A stretch of DNA of 64,000 nucleotides, from assembly GCF_010682065.1 (NCBI RefSeq), contig NZ_JAAGWG010000019.1, positions 41,115 to 105,114 of the forward strand, given 5' to 3'. Shown here one piece after another: positions 27,262 to 37,000 of this stretch. Position 1 is the first letter of the stretch; each line of letters opens with the position of its first letter. Under the pieces are notes generated by a model. It saw nothing but the letters and a program-made list of their open reading frames with translations, searched no databases and was not told the origin of the DNA. The stretch comes from Blastococcus saxobsidens. Lineage in GTDB: Bacteria > Actinomycetota > Actinomycetes > Mycobacteriales > Geodermatophilaceae. The position numbers were made by a program, and so were the translations under genes.

Positions 27262-28149
27262 ATGCGCATCACCCGTTACGCCGCCGGCTTCGCCGCCGCC
27301 GGCCTGCTGCTGGCCGGTTGCGCCAGCGAGGCCGGCAACCAGGCCGAAGAGGCACCGGAGACCACCGCGGAGGTCGAGGAGGTCGAGTTCCCCGAGGGGT
27401 CGACCATGGCCGAGATCGTCGAAGCGGGCGAGCTCCGCGTCGGCACCAAGATCGACCAGCCCGGCTTCGGCCTGGCCAACACCGCCGGCGAGCCCGAGGG
27501 CTTCGACGTCGAGATGGCCAAGATCATCGCGGCGAAGATGGGCCTCTCCGAGGACCAGATCACCTTCACCGAGACCGTGTCGGCCAACCGCGAGCCGTTC
27601 CTCGTCGAGGACCGCGTCGACATCGTCGTCGCGACCTACACGATCAACGACAAGCGCAAGGAACTGATCGACTTCGCCGGCCCGTACTACGAGGCCGGGC
27701 AGGACATCATGGTCGCCGCCGGCAACCCCGAGAACATCGAGGGCCCGGACGACCTGGCCGGCAAGTCCGTCTGCTCGGTCGAGGGGTCCACGCCCGCCGA
27801 GAACATCCGCACCAACTACCCCGAGGCCGAGCTGGTCCTCTACGACGCCTACTCCAAGTGCGCCGACGACCTGCGCAACGGCAACGTGGCCGCCGTCACC
27901 ACCGACAACGTCATCCTGACCGGCTTCGTGGCCGGCGCACCGGACGCGTTCGAGCTGGTCGGCAACCCGTTCACCGAGGAGCCCTACGGCATCGGCGTCC
28001 AGAAGGGCGAGGACGAGTTCCGCGACTTCATCAACGACGTCCTGGAAGAGGCCTACGAGGACGGCACCTGGGCCGCCGCCTGGGACAGCACCGCCGGCGC
28101 CATCACCGGCACGGAGGCTCCCGAGCCGCCGTCGGTCGACCGTTACTGA
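27262..28149 (+). CDS. gluB: Glutamate-binding lipoprotein
   Basis: 295 residues. Signal peptide with lipobox LLLAGCAS (Cys about 20), then an acidic linker, then a family 3 solute-binding fold: LRVGTKIDQPGFGL, GFDVEMAKIIAAKMG, DIVVATYTINDKRKELIDFAGPYY in outline. It captures the amino acid outside the membrane for GluCD. It starts 17 bases after gluA with AAGGGA upstream. A strong hairpin follows the stop. Confidence 0.93.
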   Translation: MRITRYAAGFAAAGLLLAGCASEAGNQAEEAPETTAEVEEVEFPEGSTMAEIVEAGELRVGTKIDQPGFGLANTAGEPEGFDVEMAKIIAAKMGLSEDQITFTETVSANREPFLVEDRVDIVVATYTINDKRKELIDFAGPYYEAGQDIMVAAGNPENIEGPDDLAGKSVCSVEGSTPAENIRTNYPEAELVLYDAYSKCADDLRNGNVAAVTTDNVILTGFVAGAPDAFELVGNPFTEEPYGIGVQKGEDEFRDFINDVLEEAYEDGTWAAAWDSTAGAITGTEAPEPPSVDRY

Positions 28150-28164
28150 TCTCCCACCGCAGGC

Positions 28165-28202
28165 TCACGCGGGGAGCCGGGTCGTCCCGGCTCCCCGCGT
28201 GA
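28165..28202 (+). terminator. Intercistronic stem-loop between gluB and gluC
   Basis: A perfect 17-base stem (28165-28181 with 28186-28202) with loop TCGT. Inside the operon it probably acts as a partial terminator or 3'-end stabiliser, letting gluAB be more abundant than gluCD. Confidence 0.75.
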
Positions 28203-28236
28203 CCGCCTGCCCCCGACGGACGAGAGAGGAGGGGCA

Positions 28237-28887
28237 GTGTCGTTCCTGGCGGAGAACTTCCCGCTGATCCGCGACGCCTTCCTGACCACGCTGAGCCTCG
28301 CGGTGGTCAGCGGGATCTGCGCGCTGATCCTGGGCACCGTGCTCGCCGCCATGCGGGTCAGCCCCGTCCCGGCGCTCCGCGGGTTGGCGACGTTCTACGT
28401 CGAGCTGTTCCGCAACACCCCGCTGACCGTGGTGTTCTTCTTCCTCGCGTTCGGCATCGTCTACGTCGACCTGCAGTTCCCCAGCCGCTTCATCACCGCA
28501 GTGGCCGCCCTCTCCCTCTACACCGCCGCCTTCGTCTGCGAGGCGCTGCGATCGGGCATCAACGCCGTCCCGGCCGGACAGGCCGAGGCCGCCCGGGCCC
28601 TGGGTCTGGACTTCCGGCAGAGCCTGACGACGGTGGTCCTGCCCCAGGCGTTCCGGACCGTCGTCCCCCCGCTGGGCAACGTCTGGATCGCCTTGGCCAA
28701 GAACACGTCGATCGCCGCCGGCTTCGCCGTCGCCGACCTCACCGCCCTCCTGCAGCGCCTGTCGAACTCGGCCGCGGACGAGCTGGCCCTGGTGTTCGTC
28801 GCGGTGGTCGCGGGCTACCTCGTGATCACCCTGCCTTCGGCGTGGGCGATCAGCGTGCTCGAGCGACGTCTGGCGATCGTGCGATGA
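28237..28887 (+). CDS. gluC: Glutamate ABC transporter permease
   Basis: 216 residues, GTG preceded by AGAGGAGG. Five membrane helices; the EAA loop EAARALGLDFRQSLTTVVLPQAF contacts the ATPase GluA. RNTPLTVVFFF is the typical HisMQ-family segment. It pairs with GluD, whose ATG overlaps its stop. Confidence 0.92.
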   Translation: MSFLAENFPLIRDAFLTTLSLAVVSGICALILGTVLAAMRVSPVPALRGLATFYVELFRNTPLTVVFFFLAFGIVYVDLQFPSRFITAVAALSLYTAAFVCEALRSGINAVPAGQAEAARALGLDFRQSLTTVVLPQAFRTVVPPLGNVWIALAKNTSIAAGFAVADLTALLQRLSNSAADELALVFVAVVAGYLVITLPSAWAISVLERRLAIVR

Positions 28888-29774
28888 GCGCCACCGTTCT
28901 CTTCGACGTCCCCGGCCCGCGCGGCCGTCGGCGACAGCGCATCGGCAGCGCCATCGGCCTGTTGTTCGTCCTCGCGCTGGTCGGCCTCGCGCTCTGGCGG
29001 CTGGGCATCAACGGGCAGCTCGAGCCGGCTCGCTGGGCCATCCTCTTCGACACCCGCACCAACGTGCCGCAGCGCCTGCTGGGGGCGCTGGTGGACACTC
29101 TCGAGGTCGCCGCCGTCGGCATGGTGGCCGCCACCGTGCTCGGCGCCTTCCTCGCCGTGGGACGGCTGTCCGATCACGCCTGGGTCCGGGTCCCCGTGGC
29201 CGCGATCATCGAGTTCTTCCGCGCCGTGCCGCTGCTGGTGCTGATCCTCTTCTGCTTCCTCTTCCTCCCCCGGGTGGGCATCTCCACCAGCGCCTTCGGC
29301 GCCCTGGCGCTCGGGCTGACGCTCTACAACATGGCGGTGCTGGCCGAGATCATCCGCGCCGGGATCCTGTCGATCGACCGCGGGCAGAGCGAGTCGGGGT
29401 ATGCGATCGGCCTGCGCAAGTGGCAGGTCATGACGTTCATCCTCGTGCCGCAGGCGGTCCGGCGGATGCTGCCGGTCCTGATCGCCCAGCTCGTCGTGCT
29501 GCTCAAGGACAGCTCGCTCGGCTTCATCGTCGGGTACCTGGAGCTGCTCCGGACCGCCCGCAGCCTGGTGGAGACGCTCAACTTCCAGTTCGGGCCGATC
29601 TACACCTTCCAGCTGTACGTGGCGGCGGGCCTCATCTACATCGTGGTGAACCTGCTGCTGTCCTTGCTGGCCCGGATCCTCGAGCGGCGATCGCGGCGGG
29701 ACACCAAGGCGGCGGCGACCGGCAAGGCCGAGCTCCCGGCGGACGTGCAGATGGGTGGCGGCGGCGGGGTCTGA
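28884..29774 (+). CDS. gluD: Glutamate ABC transporter permease
   Basis: 296 residues, ATGA overlap with gluC. Helix near 20-42, an extracytoplasmic insertion with FDTRTNVPQRLLGALVDTLEVA, then the HisMQ-type core with ESGYAIGLRKWQVMTFILVPQAVRRMLP as the EAA loop and KDSSLGFIVG. The last 30 residues are polar and Gly-rich (GGGGGV end). It forms the membrane channel with GluC. Confidence 0.92.
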   Translation: MSATVLFDVPGPRGRRRQRIGSAIGLLFVLALVGLALWRLGINGQLEPARWAILFDTRTNVPQRLLGALVDTLEVAAVGMVAATVLGAFLAVGRLSDHAWVRVPVAAIIEFFRAVPLLVLILFCFLFLPRVGISTSAFGALALGLTLYNMAVLAEIIRAGILSIDRGQSESGYAIGLRKWQVMTFILVPQAVRRMLPVLIAQLVVLLKDSSLGFIVGYLELLRTARSLVETLNFQFGPIYTFQLYVAAGLIYIVVNLLLSLLARILERRSRRDTKAAATGKAELPADVQMGGGGGV

Positions 29775-29882
29775 CCCGCGCCAACCGTCCGCGGCCACCC
29801 ACTCGACTCCTCCGACTCAGTCGTCCCACCCGGGCGCGCCGAGCGGTTGACCAGCCCGGACGTGACGAGACTGGTCGTCACG

Positions 29883-30389
29883 ATGGAGACGATGCACGCG
29901 GCGGGGCGCCGCAATCTGCCCCCGGTCCCCCGGGCCGCTGTCGAGACGGCGCTCACCGCCCGCACCGCCCCCGCGGTCGTCGCGTCACCGCCCACCGCTG
30001 GCACCTCCGCAGCGCCGGCGGTGGCGGTGGACGTCACCGCCCGCATCGACGCCGGCCAGGCATTCGTCGCCCGCCTGCGCGCCGCCGCACGCGGGTTCGC
30101 CACGGCGGCAGGCGCTGACAGCGCCGTCGTCCGCGAGGTCGTCCCGCCGGCGCGCCACCGCCGGTCGCGGTGCCGGGTGGTGCTGCGCCTGGCCGACGGC
30201 ACGGAGACCGACCTGACGTTCGTCGGCGAGCACCGCCGCCCGGGCGCGACCGACCACGACGTGTTCGAGAGCCAGATCAGCAGCTGGCTCGGCGCCGGTC
30301 AGCCCCGCGACCCGGCGTGGCTGGTCGAGGACCCGGAGGCCCTCGACGGCCTCGCCGTGGACGTCACCGCCTGGAGCAGCGCTTCCTGA
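29883..30389 (+). CDS. Hypothetical protein
   Basis: About 168 residues. The N-terminal half is Ala/Pro/Thr-rich and probably disordered. The C-terminal 90 residues (HRRSRCRVVLRLADGTE, DLTFVGEHRRPGATDHDVFE, SSWLG) look like a small beta-containing domain. I do not recognise the family. The start is uncertain: TTG 29847, GTG 29862 and ATG 29883 share the frame and none has a clear ribosome binding site. It lies between gluD and recX, ending at a strong terminator. Confidence 0.55.
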   Translation: METMHAAGRRNLPPVPRAAVETALTARTAPAVVASPPTAGTSAAPAVAVDVTARIDAGQAFVARLRAAARGFATAAGADSAVVREVVPPARHRRSRCRVVLRLADGTETDLTFVGEHRRPGATDHDVFESQISSWLGAGQPRDPAWLVEDPEALDGLAVDVTAWSSAS

Positions 30390-30395
30390 CAGACG

Positions 30396-30437
30396 CACGC
30401 GAGCCCCGCTCCGGATCTCCGGCGCGGGGCTCGCGTG
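30396..30437. terminator. Bidirectional terminator between the hypothetical gene and recX
   Basis: Perfect 14-base stem (30396-30409 with 30424-30437) around a 14-base loop that itself can pair (CCGGA-TCT-CCGG). It lies between the convergent stops at 30389 and 30453. Confidence 0.8.
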
Positions 30438-30452
30438 CTGTTCGGCGGCTGC

Positions 30453-31103
30453 TCAGGGCAGCGCGCCCTCCTCGTCGTAGTCCAGCAGCGCCTCGTCGGC
30501 ACCCTCGGCGGCGACCCCGTCCAGCACGTCGCGGACGACTGCTGCGGCCAGCCCGCCGCTGTATCCCTTGCGGGCCAGCATGCCCATGAGACGGCGGGTG
30601 GCCGTGGTGCGGTCCAGCCGGCTCATCGACCGTGCGCGCCGCTCCACCAGCCGGTGCGCCGCCGCGCGCTCGTCCTCGTCGTCGACCAGCTCGACGGCCT
30701 CGGCCGCGACCTCGGGGTCGACCCCCTTGGCCCGCAGCTCCGAGGACAACGCCCGCCGGGCCAGCCCGCGCCCGGCCTGCCGACTGTTCACCCAAGCGCG
30801 GGCGAAGGCCGCGTCGTCGATCAGACCGACCTCGGTGAAGCGGTCGAGGACGGTGGCGGCGGCCTCCTCGGGGACGTCGCGCTCGGCGAGCAGGTCCGCG
30901 AGCTGCTTCCGCGTCTTGGGCGCGCCGGTCAGCGCCCGCAGGCACACAGCGCGGGCCACGGCCTCCGGGTCGGCCGGTGCGTCCTCGGGCGAGCCGGGGG
31001 CGACGTCCGGGGTCAAGGGATCGTCGTTCCCGGGCGGCCTGGTCCGCCGGGAGCCCCGGGGTCCACCCAGGGTTCGCCGGCGGCTCGAGGGCCGGTCGTC
31101 CAT
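30453..31103 (-). CDS. recX: RecA regulator RecX
   Basis: 216 residues. Three-helix RecX repeats cover about 60-205 (CLRALTGAPKTRKQLADLL, FTEVGLIDDAAFARAWVNSRQ, GRGLARRALSSELRAKGVD, RRLMGMLARKGYSGGLA). RecX limits RecA filament growth. A 55-residue basic, Pro-rich N-terminal tail precedes. The start at 31103 lies seven bases after the recA stop, so recA-recX are one transcript under the LexA box. Confidence 0.92.
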   Translation of the reverse strand: MDDRPSSRRRTLGGPRGSRRTRPPGNDDPLTPDVAPGSPEDAPADPEAVARAVCLRALTGAPKTRKQLADLLAERDVPEEAAATVLDRFTEVGLIDDAAFARAWVNSRQAGRGLARRALSSELRAKGVDPEVAAEAVELVDDEDERAAAHRLVERRARSMSRLDRTTATRRLMGMLARKGYSGGLAAAVVRDVLDGVAAEGADEALLDYDEEGALP

Positions 31104-31110
31104 GGTCAGG

Positions 31111-32148
31111 TCAGAAGTCCGGGGCGTCGACCGCGACCGGGGCATCCAGCTGCGGCCCGATGCCCAGCTTCTCCTTGATCTTCTTCTCCAGCTCGTCGGC
31201 CAGGTCGGGGTTGTCCTTCAGGAAGTTGCGGGAGTTCTCCTTGCCCTGGCCCAGCTGATCGCCGTCGTAGGTGTACCAAGCGCCGGACTTCTTCACGAAG
31301 CCCTGCTCGACACCGACGTCGATGAGCCCGCCCTCGCGGCTGAAGCCCTGACCCCAGAGGATGTCGAGCTCGGCCTGCTTGAAGGGAGCGGCCACCTTGT
31401 TCTTGACGACCTTCACGCGGGTGCGGCTGCCGACCGCGTCGGTGCCCTGCTTCAGCGTCTCGATGCGGCGCACGTCGAGGCGGACCGAGGAGTAGAACTT
31501 CAGCGCGCGACCACCGGTGGTCACCTCGGGCGAGCCGTAGACCACGCCCACCTTCTCGCGCAGCTGGTTGATGAAGATCGCCGTCGTGCCGGAGTTGCTC
31601 AGAGCTCCGGTGATCTTCCGCAGCGCCTGGCTCATCAGGCGGGCCTGCAGACCGACGTGGCTGTCACCCATCTCGCCCTCGATCTCGGCGCGGGGCACCA
31701 GGGCGGCCACGGAGTCGATGACGATGATGTCGAGCGCGCCGGAGCGGATCAGCATGTCGGCGATCTCGAGCGCCTGCTCACCGGTGTCGGGCTGGCTGAC
31801 CAGGAGGGCGTCGGTGTCCACGCCGATGGCGCGGGCGTACTCCGGGTCGAGCGCGTGCTCGGCGTCGATGAAGGCGGCGATGCCGCCGGCGGCCTGGGCG
31901 TTGGCGACGGCGTGCAGGGCCACCGTGGTCTTACCGGAGGACTCCGGACCGTAGACCTCGATGACCCGGCCTCGCGGCAGCCCGCCGATGCCCAGCGCGA
32001 TGTCGAGGGCGATCGAACCGGTCGGGATGACCTTGATGGCCACCTCGGGGCTGTCGCCCAGCCGCATGACCGAGCCCTTGCCGAACTGCTTGTCGATCTG
32101 GGCGAGGGCCATGTCGAGGGCCTTGCCGCGGTCGAGCGTTGCTGCCAT
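31111..32148 (-). CDS. recA: Recombinase RecA
   Basis: 345 residues, intact and intein-free. Walker [10 protein letters not shown] at residues 67-75, Walker [15 protein letters not shown], and the DNA-binding L2 region around [24 protein letters not shown]. It catalyses strand exchange and triggers LexA self-cleavage. The C-terminus is acidic as usual. Its promoter region carries a LexA box at 32270-32285. Confidence 0.98.
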   Translation of the reverse strand: MAATLDRGKALDMALAQIDKQFGKGSVMRLGDSPEVAIKVIPTGSIALDIALGIGGLPRGRVIEVYGPESSGKTTVALHAVANAQAAGGIAAFIDAEHALDPEYARAIGVDTDALLVSQPDTGEQALEIADMLIRSGALDIIVIDSVAALVPRAEIEGEMGDSHVGLQARLMSQALRKITGALSNSGTTAIFINQLREKVGVVYGSPEVTTGGRALKFYSSVRLDVRRIETLKQGTDAVGSRTRVKVVKNKVAAPFKQAELDILWGQGFSREGGLIDVGVEQGFVKKSGAWYTYDGDQLGQGKENSRNFLKDNPDLADELEKKIKEKLGIGPQLDAPVAVDAPDF

Positions 32149-32269
32149 GGTGCGTCACCTTCGGTTCGCGAGTTGCGGGTCGGGACCGACGCTAGGGCGA
32201 GCCACCGACAGTTCTCGGATTCCGGGCTGCAGTGTGGAGAACACGCCGCCCTGTGGATGCCACAGTAGG

Positions 32270-32285
32270 ACGAACACATGTTCGA
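32270..32285. promoter_or_regulatory. LexA box upstream of recA
   Basis: ACGAACACATGTTCGA: five-base perfect arms CGAAC/GTTCG around ACAT, one outer base off the consensus. It is 122 bases upstream of recA in the gap after the DUF3046 gene. Confidence 0.85.
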
Positions 32286-32333
32286 TCGCCACATCGACAC
32301 GCCGGCGATCCGGCAGGACGCGGAGGGACCCGT

Positions 32334-32528
32334 TCAGCGCTCCTTGACCGGCACGTCGAACTCCTCGCAGACGGCCAGCCACACCTTGCGCACCGGGACC
32401 CCGGCGTCGATCGCCTCCACCGCGCTGCGTCCACCCAGCACCGAGAACACGTGATCACGCGCGACGCTCTGCGCGCGCATGCTCCCGAACTGGGCGTCGA
32501 GCCGGCGCCAGAACTCCTGCAGTCGCAC
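32334..32528 (-). CDS. DUF3046 small protein upstream of recA
   Basis: 64 residues, GTG start. LQEFWRRLDAQFGSMRAQSVARDHVFSVLGGRSAVEAIDAG is the DUF3046 signature, a small alpha-helical protein nearly always found just upstream of recA in actinobacteria; function unknown. TAGCGT lies six bases before the GTG, so the mRNA is probably leaderless. Confidence 0.88.
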   Translation of the reverse strand: MRLQEFWRRLDAQFGSMRAQSVARDHVFSVLGGRSAVEAIDAGVPVRKVWLAVCEEFDVPVKER

Positions 32529-32575
32529 CCCACGACGCTAACCCGTGCACGCCGGCGTGGTCCTAGGCTGGCGAC

Positions 32576-32686
32576 ATGATCCCGAGCACCGGCTCCTCGT
32601 CGCTGGACGTCGTCCTGCAGCTCGGCATCGCGCTGGCTGCGCTCACCAGCATCCTGCTGCTGTGGCGCAACTACCGCGGCCGCTGA
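32576..32686 (+). CDS. 36-residue putative single-pass membrane peptide
   Basis: ATG 32576 encodes 36 residues: a short Ser-rich start, one hydrophobic helix (about 11-30, VVLQLGIALAALTSILLLW) and a basic end RNYRGR. TAGGCT ends six bases before the ATG, the leaderless signature also seen at neighbouring genes. It faces away from DUF3046 and converges on the MFS gene. It is below usual annotation cut-offs; positive-inside topology and promoter support it, but no homologue is known to me. Confidence 0.55.
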   Translation: MIPSTGSSSLDVVLQLGIALAALTSILLLWRNYRGR

Positions 32687-33942
32687 GCCCGCGCCGTCCG
32701 GATCCAGACGGCGGCGAGCGGCACCACCAGCGCGGCCGAGACCGCTGAGACCAGCCCGAAGCCGCCCCACGCCAGCAGCGGCCCGCCGACCGCGCCGGCC
32801 AGCGCCGCTCCGAGTCCCATGAGCAGGTCGGTCCCGCCCTGCGCGGTCGCCCGCAGGTCCGGACCGACGGACGCGGTGACCAGCGCCGACCCGGCGATCA
32901 GCCCGCAGGACCAGCCGAGGCCCAGGAGCAGCAGCCCCACCGACAGCTGGACCGAGTCCGACGGCGACGCGGTGCCGGCGACCGCGGCGGCCAGGAGCAG
33001 CAGCAGGCCACCGCCCGCGGCGACGGCCGGGGCACCGACGCGGTCGACGACCATCCCGACCAGCGGCGAGAACAGGTACATGCCGGCCACGTGGATGCTG
33101 ATGACCACCCCGACCAGGCGCAGGACGGCGTCCTCGGTGCCGCCTCCGTGCCCGATGTGCAGCGGCGTCATGACCATGACCCCGACCATCACCGAGTGGG
33201 CGACGACCACCGACACCAGGCCGAGCGGACCGTGCGGCGCCGCCCAGACCGCCCGCAGGGCGGCGCCGGTCGCCCGCCGGGAACGAGGGCCGGGCACCTG
33301 TCCGCCCACGCGTCGCGACAGCAGCAGTGGGTCGGGGCGCAGCAGCGCGAGGAAGCCGACCCCGACGACGGCGAAGACGACGGCGGAGAGGGCGAAGACG
33401 CCGCCCAGCGCCGGGAGCCCCAGTGCCTCCCCCAGGCCGGCGCCCGGAAGTGCCAGGTTGGGGCCGATGACCGACCCCAGCGTCGTCGCCCACACGACGA
33501 GGGACAGGTCGCGGCCGCGCCGCTCGGCGGTGGCGAGGTCGGCGGCCGCGTACCGCGACTGCAACCCGCTGGCGGTGGCGGCGCCGAACAGGAAGAGCCC
33601 GACGAGGAGCAGCGGGAGGGACGACGCGGCCGCGGCGACGACCGTGACGACGGCGCCGGCCACGCTGATGCCGTAACCGACTGCCAGCCCCGCCCGGCGG
33701 CCGGCCGAGTCGCTGATCCGGGCCAGCGGGACGGCGAGGACGGCGGCGCCGAGGACGCCGGCCGTCGTGCCGAGCCCCGACGCGGTCTCCGTGCCGGCGA
33801 CGTCGCGGGCCAGCAGACCACCCGCCGTGATGCCGACGGTCACCCCCAGTCCCGCGAGCGCGACCCCTCCACCGAGGACGCCGACGGTGCGTCGCTGGAC
33901 GCGGGCGACGTCCACTCCGTCCAGCCCCTGCTGCAGCGACAC
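32671..33942 (-). CDS. MFS transporter
   Basis: 423 residues, about 12 membrane helices with a polar central loop (about residue 200-220). The helix 2-3 loop LARISDSAGRRAGL is a weak version of the MFS motif A (GxLaDrxGrr). Substrate unknown; drug or metabolite export is plausible. GTG 33942 has AGGAG upstream. Its 3' end overlaps the 36-aa gene by 16 bases. It is divergent from lhr. Confidence 0.8.
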   Translation of the reverse strand: MSLQQGLDGVDVARVQRRTVGVLGGGVALAGLGVTVGITAGGLLARDVAGTETASGLGTTAGVLGAAVLAVPLARISDSAGRRAGLAVGYGISVAGAVVTVVAAAASSLPLLLVGLFLFGAATASGLQSRYAAADLATAERRGRDLSLVVWATTLGSVIGPNLALPGAGLGEALGLPALGGVFALSAVVFAVVGVGFLALLRPDPLLLSRRVGGQVPGPRSRRATGAALRAVWAAPHGPLGLVSVVVAHSVMVGVMVMTPLHIGHGGGTEDAVLRLVGVVISIHVAGMYLFSPLVGMVVDRVGAPAVAAGGGLLLLLAAAVAGTASPSDSVQLSVGLLLLGLGWSCGLIAGSALVTASVGPDLRATAQGGTDLLMGLGAALAGAVGGPLLAWGGFGLVSAVSAALVVPLAAVWIRTARAQRPR

Positions 33943-34034
33943 GGGGTGCGCTCCTGTCTCCCGAACGGGGGGTTGACGACGGGAACAGTCCCGCCGGCCA
34001 GCGAAGTGTCGTACACCCCGGGGACACTCATCAC

Positions 34035-37000
34035 GTGTCCGCCCGCGCGTCCGCCGGCAGCTCCCGGAGCGAGGGAGCGCTGGCCCGCTTCTCCGAGCCC
34101 ACCCAGGCCTGGTTCACCGGTGCCTTCGAGCGGCCGACCGCGGCCCAGGACGGCGCCTGGGAGGCGATCAGCAGCGGGCAGCACGCACTCGTCGTCGCCC
34201 CCACCGGCTCGGGGAAGACCCTCGCTGCGTTCCTGTGGTCGCTCGACCGACTCGCCGCCACCCCGCCGGTGGACGAGACGTCCCGCTGCCGGGTCCTCTA
34301 CGTGTCACCGCTCAAGGCGCTGGCCGTCGACGTCGAGCGCAACCTGCGCGCCCCCCTCGCCGGCATCGGGCAGGCCGCGGCCCGGCTGGGCCTGCCCCGG
34401 CCCGAGATCAAGGTGGGGATCCGGTCCGGCGACACCCCCGCCGACGAGCGGCGCACCTTCACCCGCAAGCCGCCGGACATCCTGATCACCACGCCCGAGT
34501 CGCTGTTCCTGCTGCTCACCAGCGCGGCACGGGAGGCGCTGCGCAGCGTGGAGACGGTGATCATCGACGAGGTCCACGCGGTCACCGACTCCAAGCGCGG
34601 CGCGCACCTGGCCGTCTCCCTCGACCGGCTCGACGAGCTGCTGGAGCGGCCGGCCCAGCGGATCGGCCTGTCGGCCACCGTGCGCCCGATCGAGGAGGTC
34701 GCCACCTACCTCGCGGGTGGGCGGCCGGTGCAGGTGGTGTCCCCCGGCTCGACCAAGCAGTGGGACCTCTCGGTCGTCGTCCCAGTCGAGGACATGAGCG
34801 AGCTGGGTCAGCCCACCGGTGAGCTCGAGGGCTCGGCGGCCGGCAACCAGCCGCGCAACTCGATCTGGCCCGCGGTCGAGGAACGGGTGCTCGACCTGGT
34901 CGAGGCCCACCGCAGCACGATCGTCTTCGCCAACTCCCGGCGGCTGGCCGAGCGGCTGACCAGCCGGCTCAACGAGCTCGCCTACGAGCGGGCCACCGGC
35001 GAGCCGGTGCCCCCCGGCACGAACGCCGCCCAGCTCATGGCGCAGGCCGGCTCGGGGGGCGGCGTGCCCGAGGGCGTGCAGCCGGTCGCGGCCGCCCACC
35101 ACGGCTCGGTCTCCCGCGAGCAGCGCGCGATCGTCGAGGAGGCGCTGAAGTCCGGACGCCTCCCGGCCGTCGTCGCCACCTCCAGCCTGGAGCTCGGCAT
35201 CGACATGGGCGCGGTCGACCTGGTCGTCCAGGTCGAGGCACCGCCCACCGTGGCCAGCGGTCTGCAGCGGGTCGGTCGCGCCGGGCACCAGGTGGGCGCG
35301 GTCAGCCGCGGGGTGCTCTTCCCGAAGTACCGCGGCGACCTGGTCCAGTGCGCGCTGGTCGCCGAACGGATGAAGGCCGGGGCCATCGAGTCCATCCGGT
35401 ACCTGCGCAACCCGCTCGACGTCCTCGCCCAGCAGATCGTCGCCATGGTCTCCGAACGCCCGCGCACCGTGGAGGAGGTCGGGGACCTGGTGCGGCGGTC
35501 GGCGGCGTTCTCCTCGCTGCCGGAGTCCGCGCTGCACGCCGTCCTGGACATGCTGGCCGGGCGGTACCCCTCCGACGCGTTCGCCGAGCTGCGCCCGCGG
35601 CTGACCTGGGACCGCGTCACCGACACCCTCACGGCACGCGCCGGAGCACAGCGGCTGGCCGTCACCAGCGGCGGCACCATCCCCGACCGCGGCCTGTTCG
35701 GCGTCTTCCTCGTCGGCGGCGAGGGCACCGGCGGACGGCGCGTGGGCGAGCTGGACGAGGAGATGGTCTACGAGTCCCGGGTGGGCGACGTGTTCCTCCT
35801 CGGGTCGTCGTCTTGGCGGATCGAGGACATCACCCACGACCGCGTGCTGGTCACCCCCGCGCCGGGGCAGCCCGGCAAGATGCCGTTCTGGCACGGCGAC
35901 GCACCCGGCCGCCCGCTGGAGCTCGGGCGTGCGCTGGGCGCGTTCCTCCGCGAGGTCGGCTCCGCGACGCCGGAGGCCGGGCTCGAGCGCGCCCGCGCCG
36001 CGGGGCTGGACGAGTGGGGAGCGGCCAACCTCGCCGCCTACCTCGCCGAGCAGAAGGCGGCCACCGGTCACCTCCCCGACGACCGGACCCTGCTGGTCGA
36101 GCGGTTCCGCGACGAGCTGGGCGACTGGCGGCTGGTCGTGCACTCGCCGTTCGGTGCGCAGGTGAACGCGCCGTGGGCGCTGGTGCTGGCGGCCCGGCTG
36201 CGCGAGCGCTACGGCGTCGACGTGTCGTCGATGCACTCCGACGACGGCATCGTGCTCCGGCTGCCCGACACCACCGGTGAGCCCCCGGAGGGCGACCTGG
36301 CGGTCCTGGACCCCGATGACGTGGAGCGCGAGGTGACCGCCGAGGTCGGCACCTCGGCGCTGTTCGCCAGCCGGTTCCGGGAGTGCGCCGCGCGGGCGCT
36401 GCTGCTCCCCCGGCGCGACCCGCGGCGGCGCACCCCGCTGTGGCAGCAGCGCCAGCGCGCGGCCCAGCTGCTCTCGGTCGCCAGCGAGTTCTCCTCCTTC
36501 CCGATCACCCTCGAGGCGGCCCGCGAGGTGCTGCAGGACGTCTACGACGTCCCGGGTCTGGTCGAGCTGATGCGCGACGTCCGCGCCCGCCGGGTTCGGG
36601 TCGTGGACGTGCAGACGGAGTCGGCCTCGCCGTTCGCGCAGTCGCTGCTGTTCGGCTACGTCGGCCAGTTCCTCTACGAGGGCGACGCCCCGCTGGCCGA
36701 GCGCCGCGCCCAGGCGCTCGCCCTGGACACCGGCCTGCTCGCCGAGCTGCTCGGCCGCTCCGAGCTGCGCGAGCTGCTCGACGCCGAGGCGATGGCCGAG
36801 ATCGAGTCCGAGCTGCAGCGGCTGCCCGAGCAACGCCACCCGCGGGACATGGACGGCGGTGGTGACCTGCTGCGCGTCGTCGGCGACCTGACCGCAGCCG
36901 AGGCCGCCCGGCGCGGGGTGACGCAGGCGTGGCTGGACGAGCTGGTCGCCGCCCGCCGCGCGCTGCTGGTGCGGATCGCCGGCGAGGAGCGCTACGTCGC

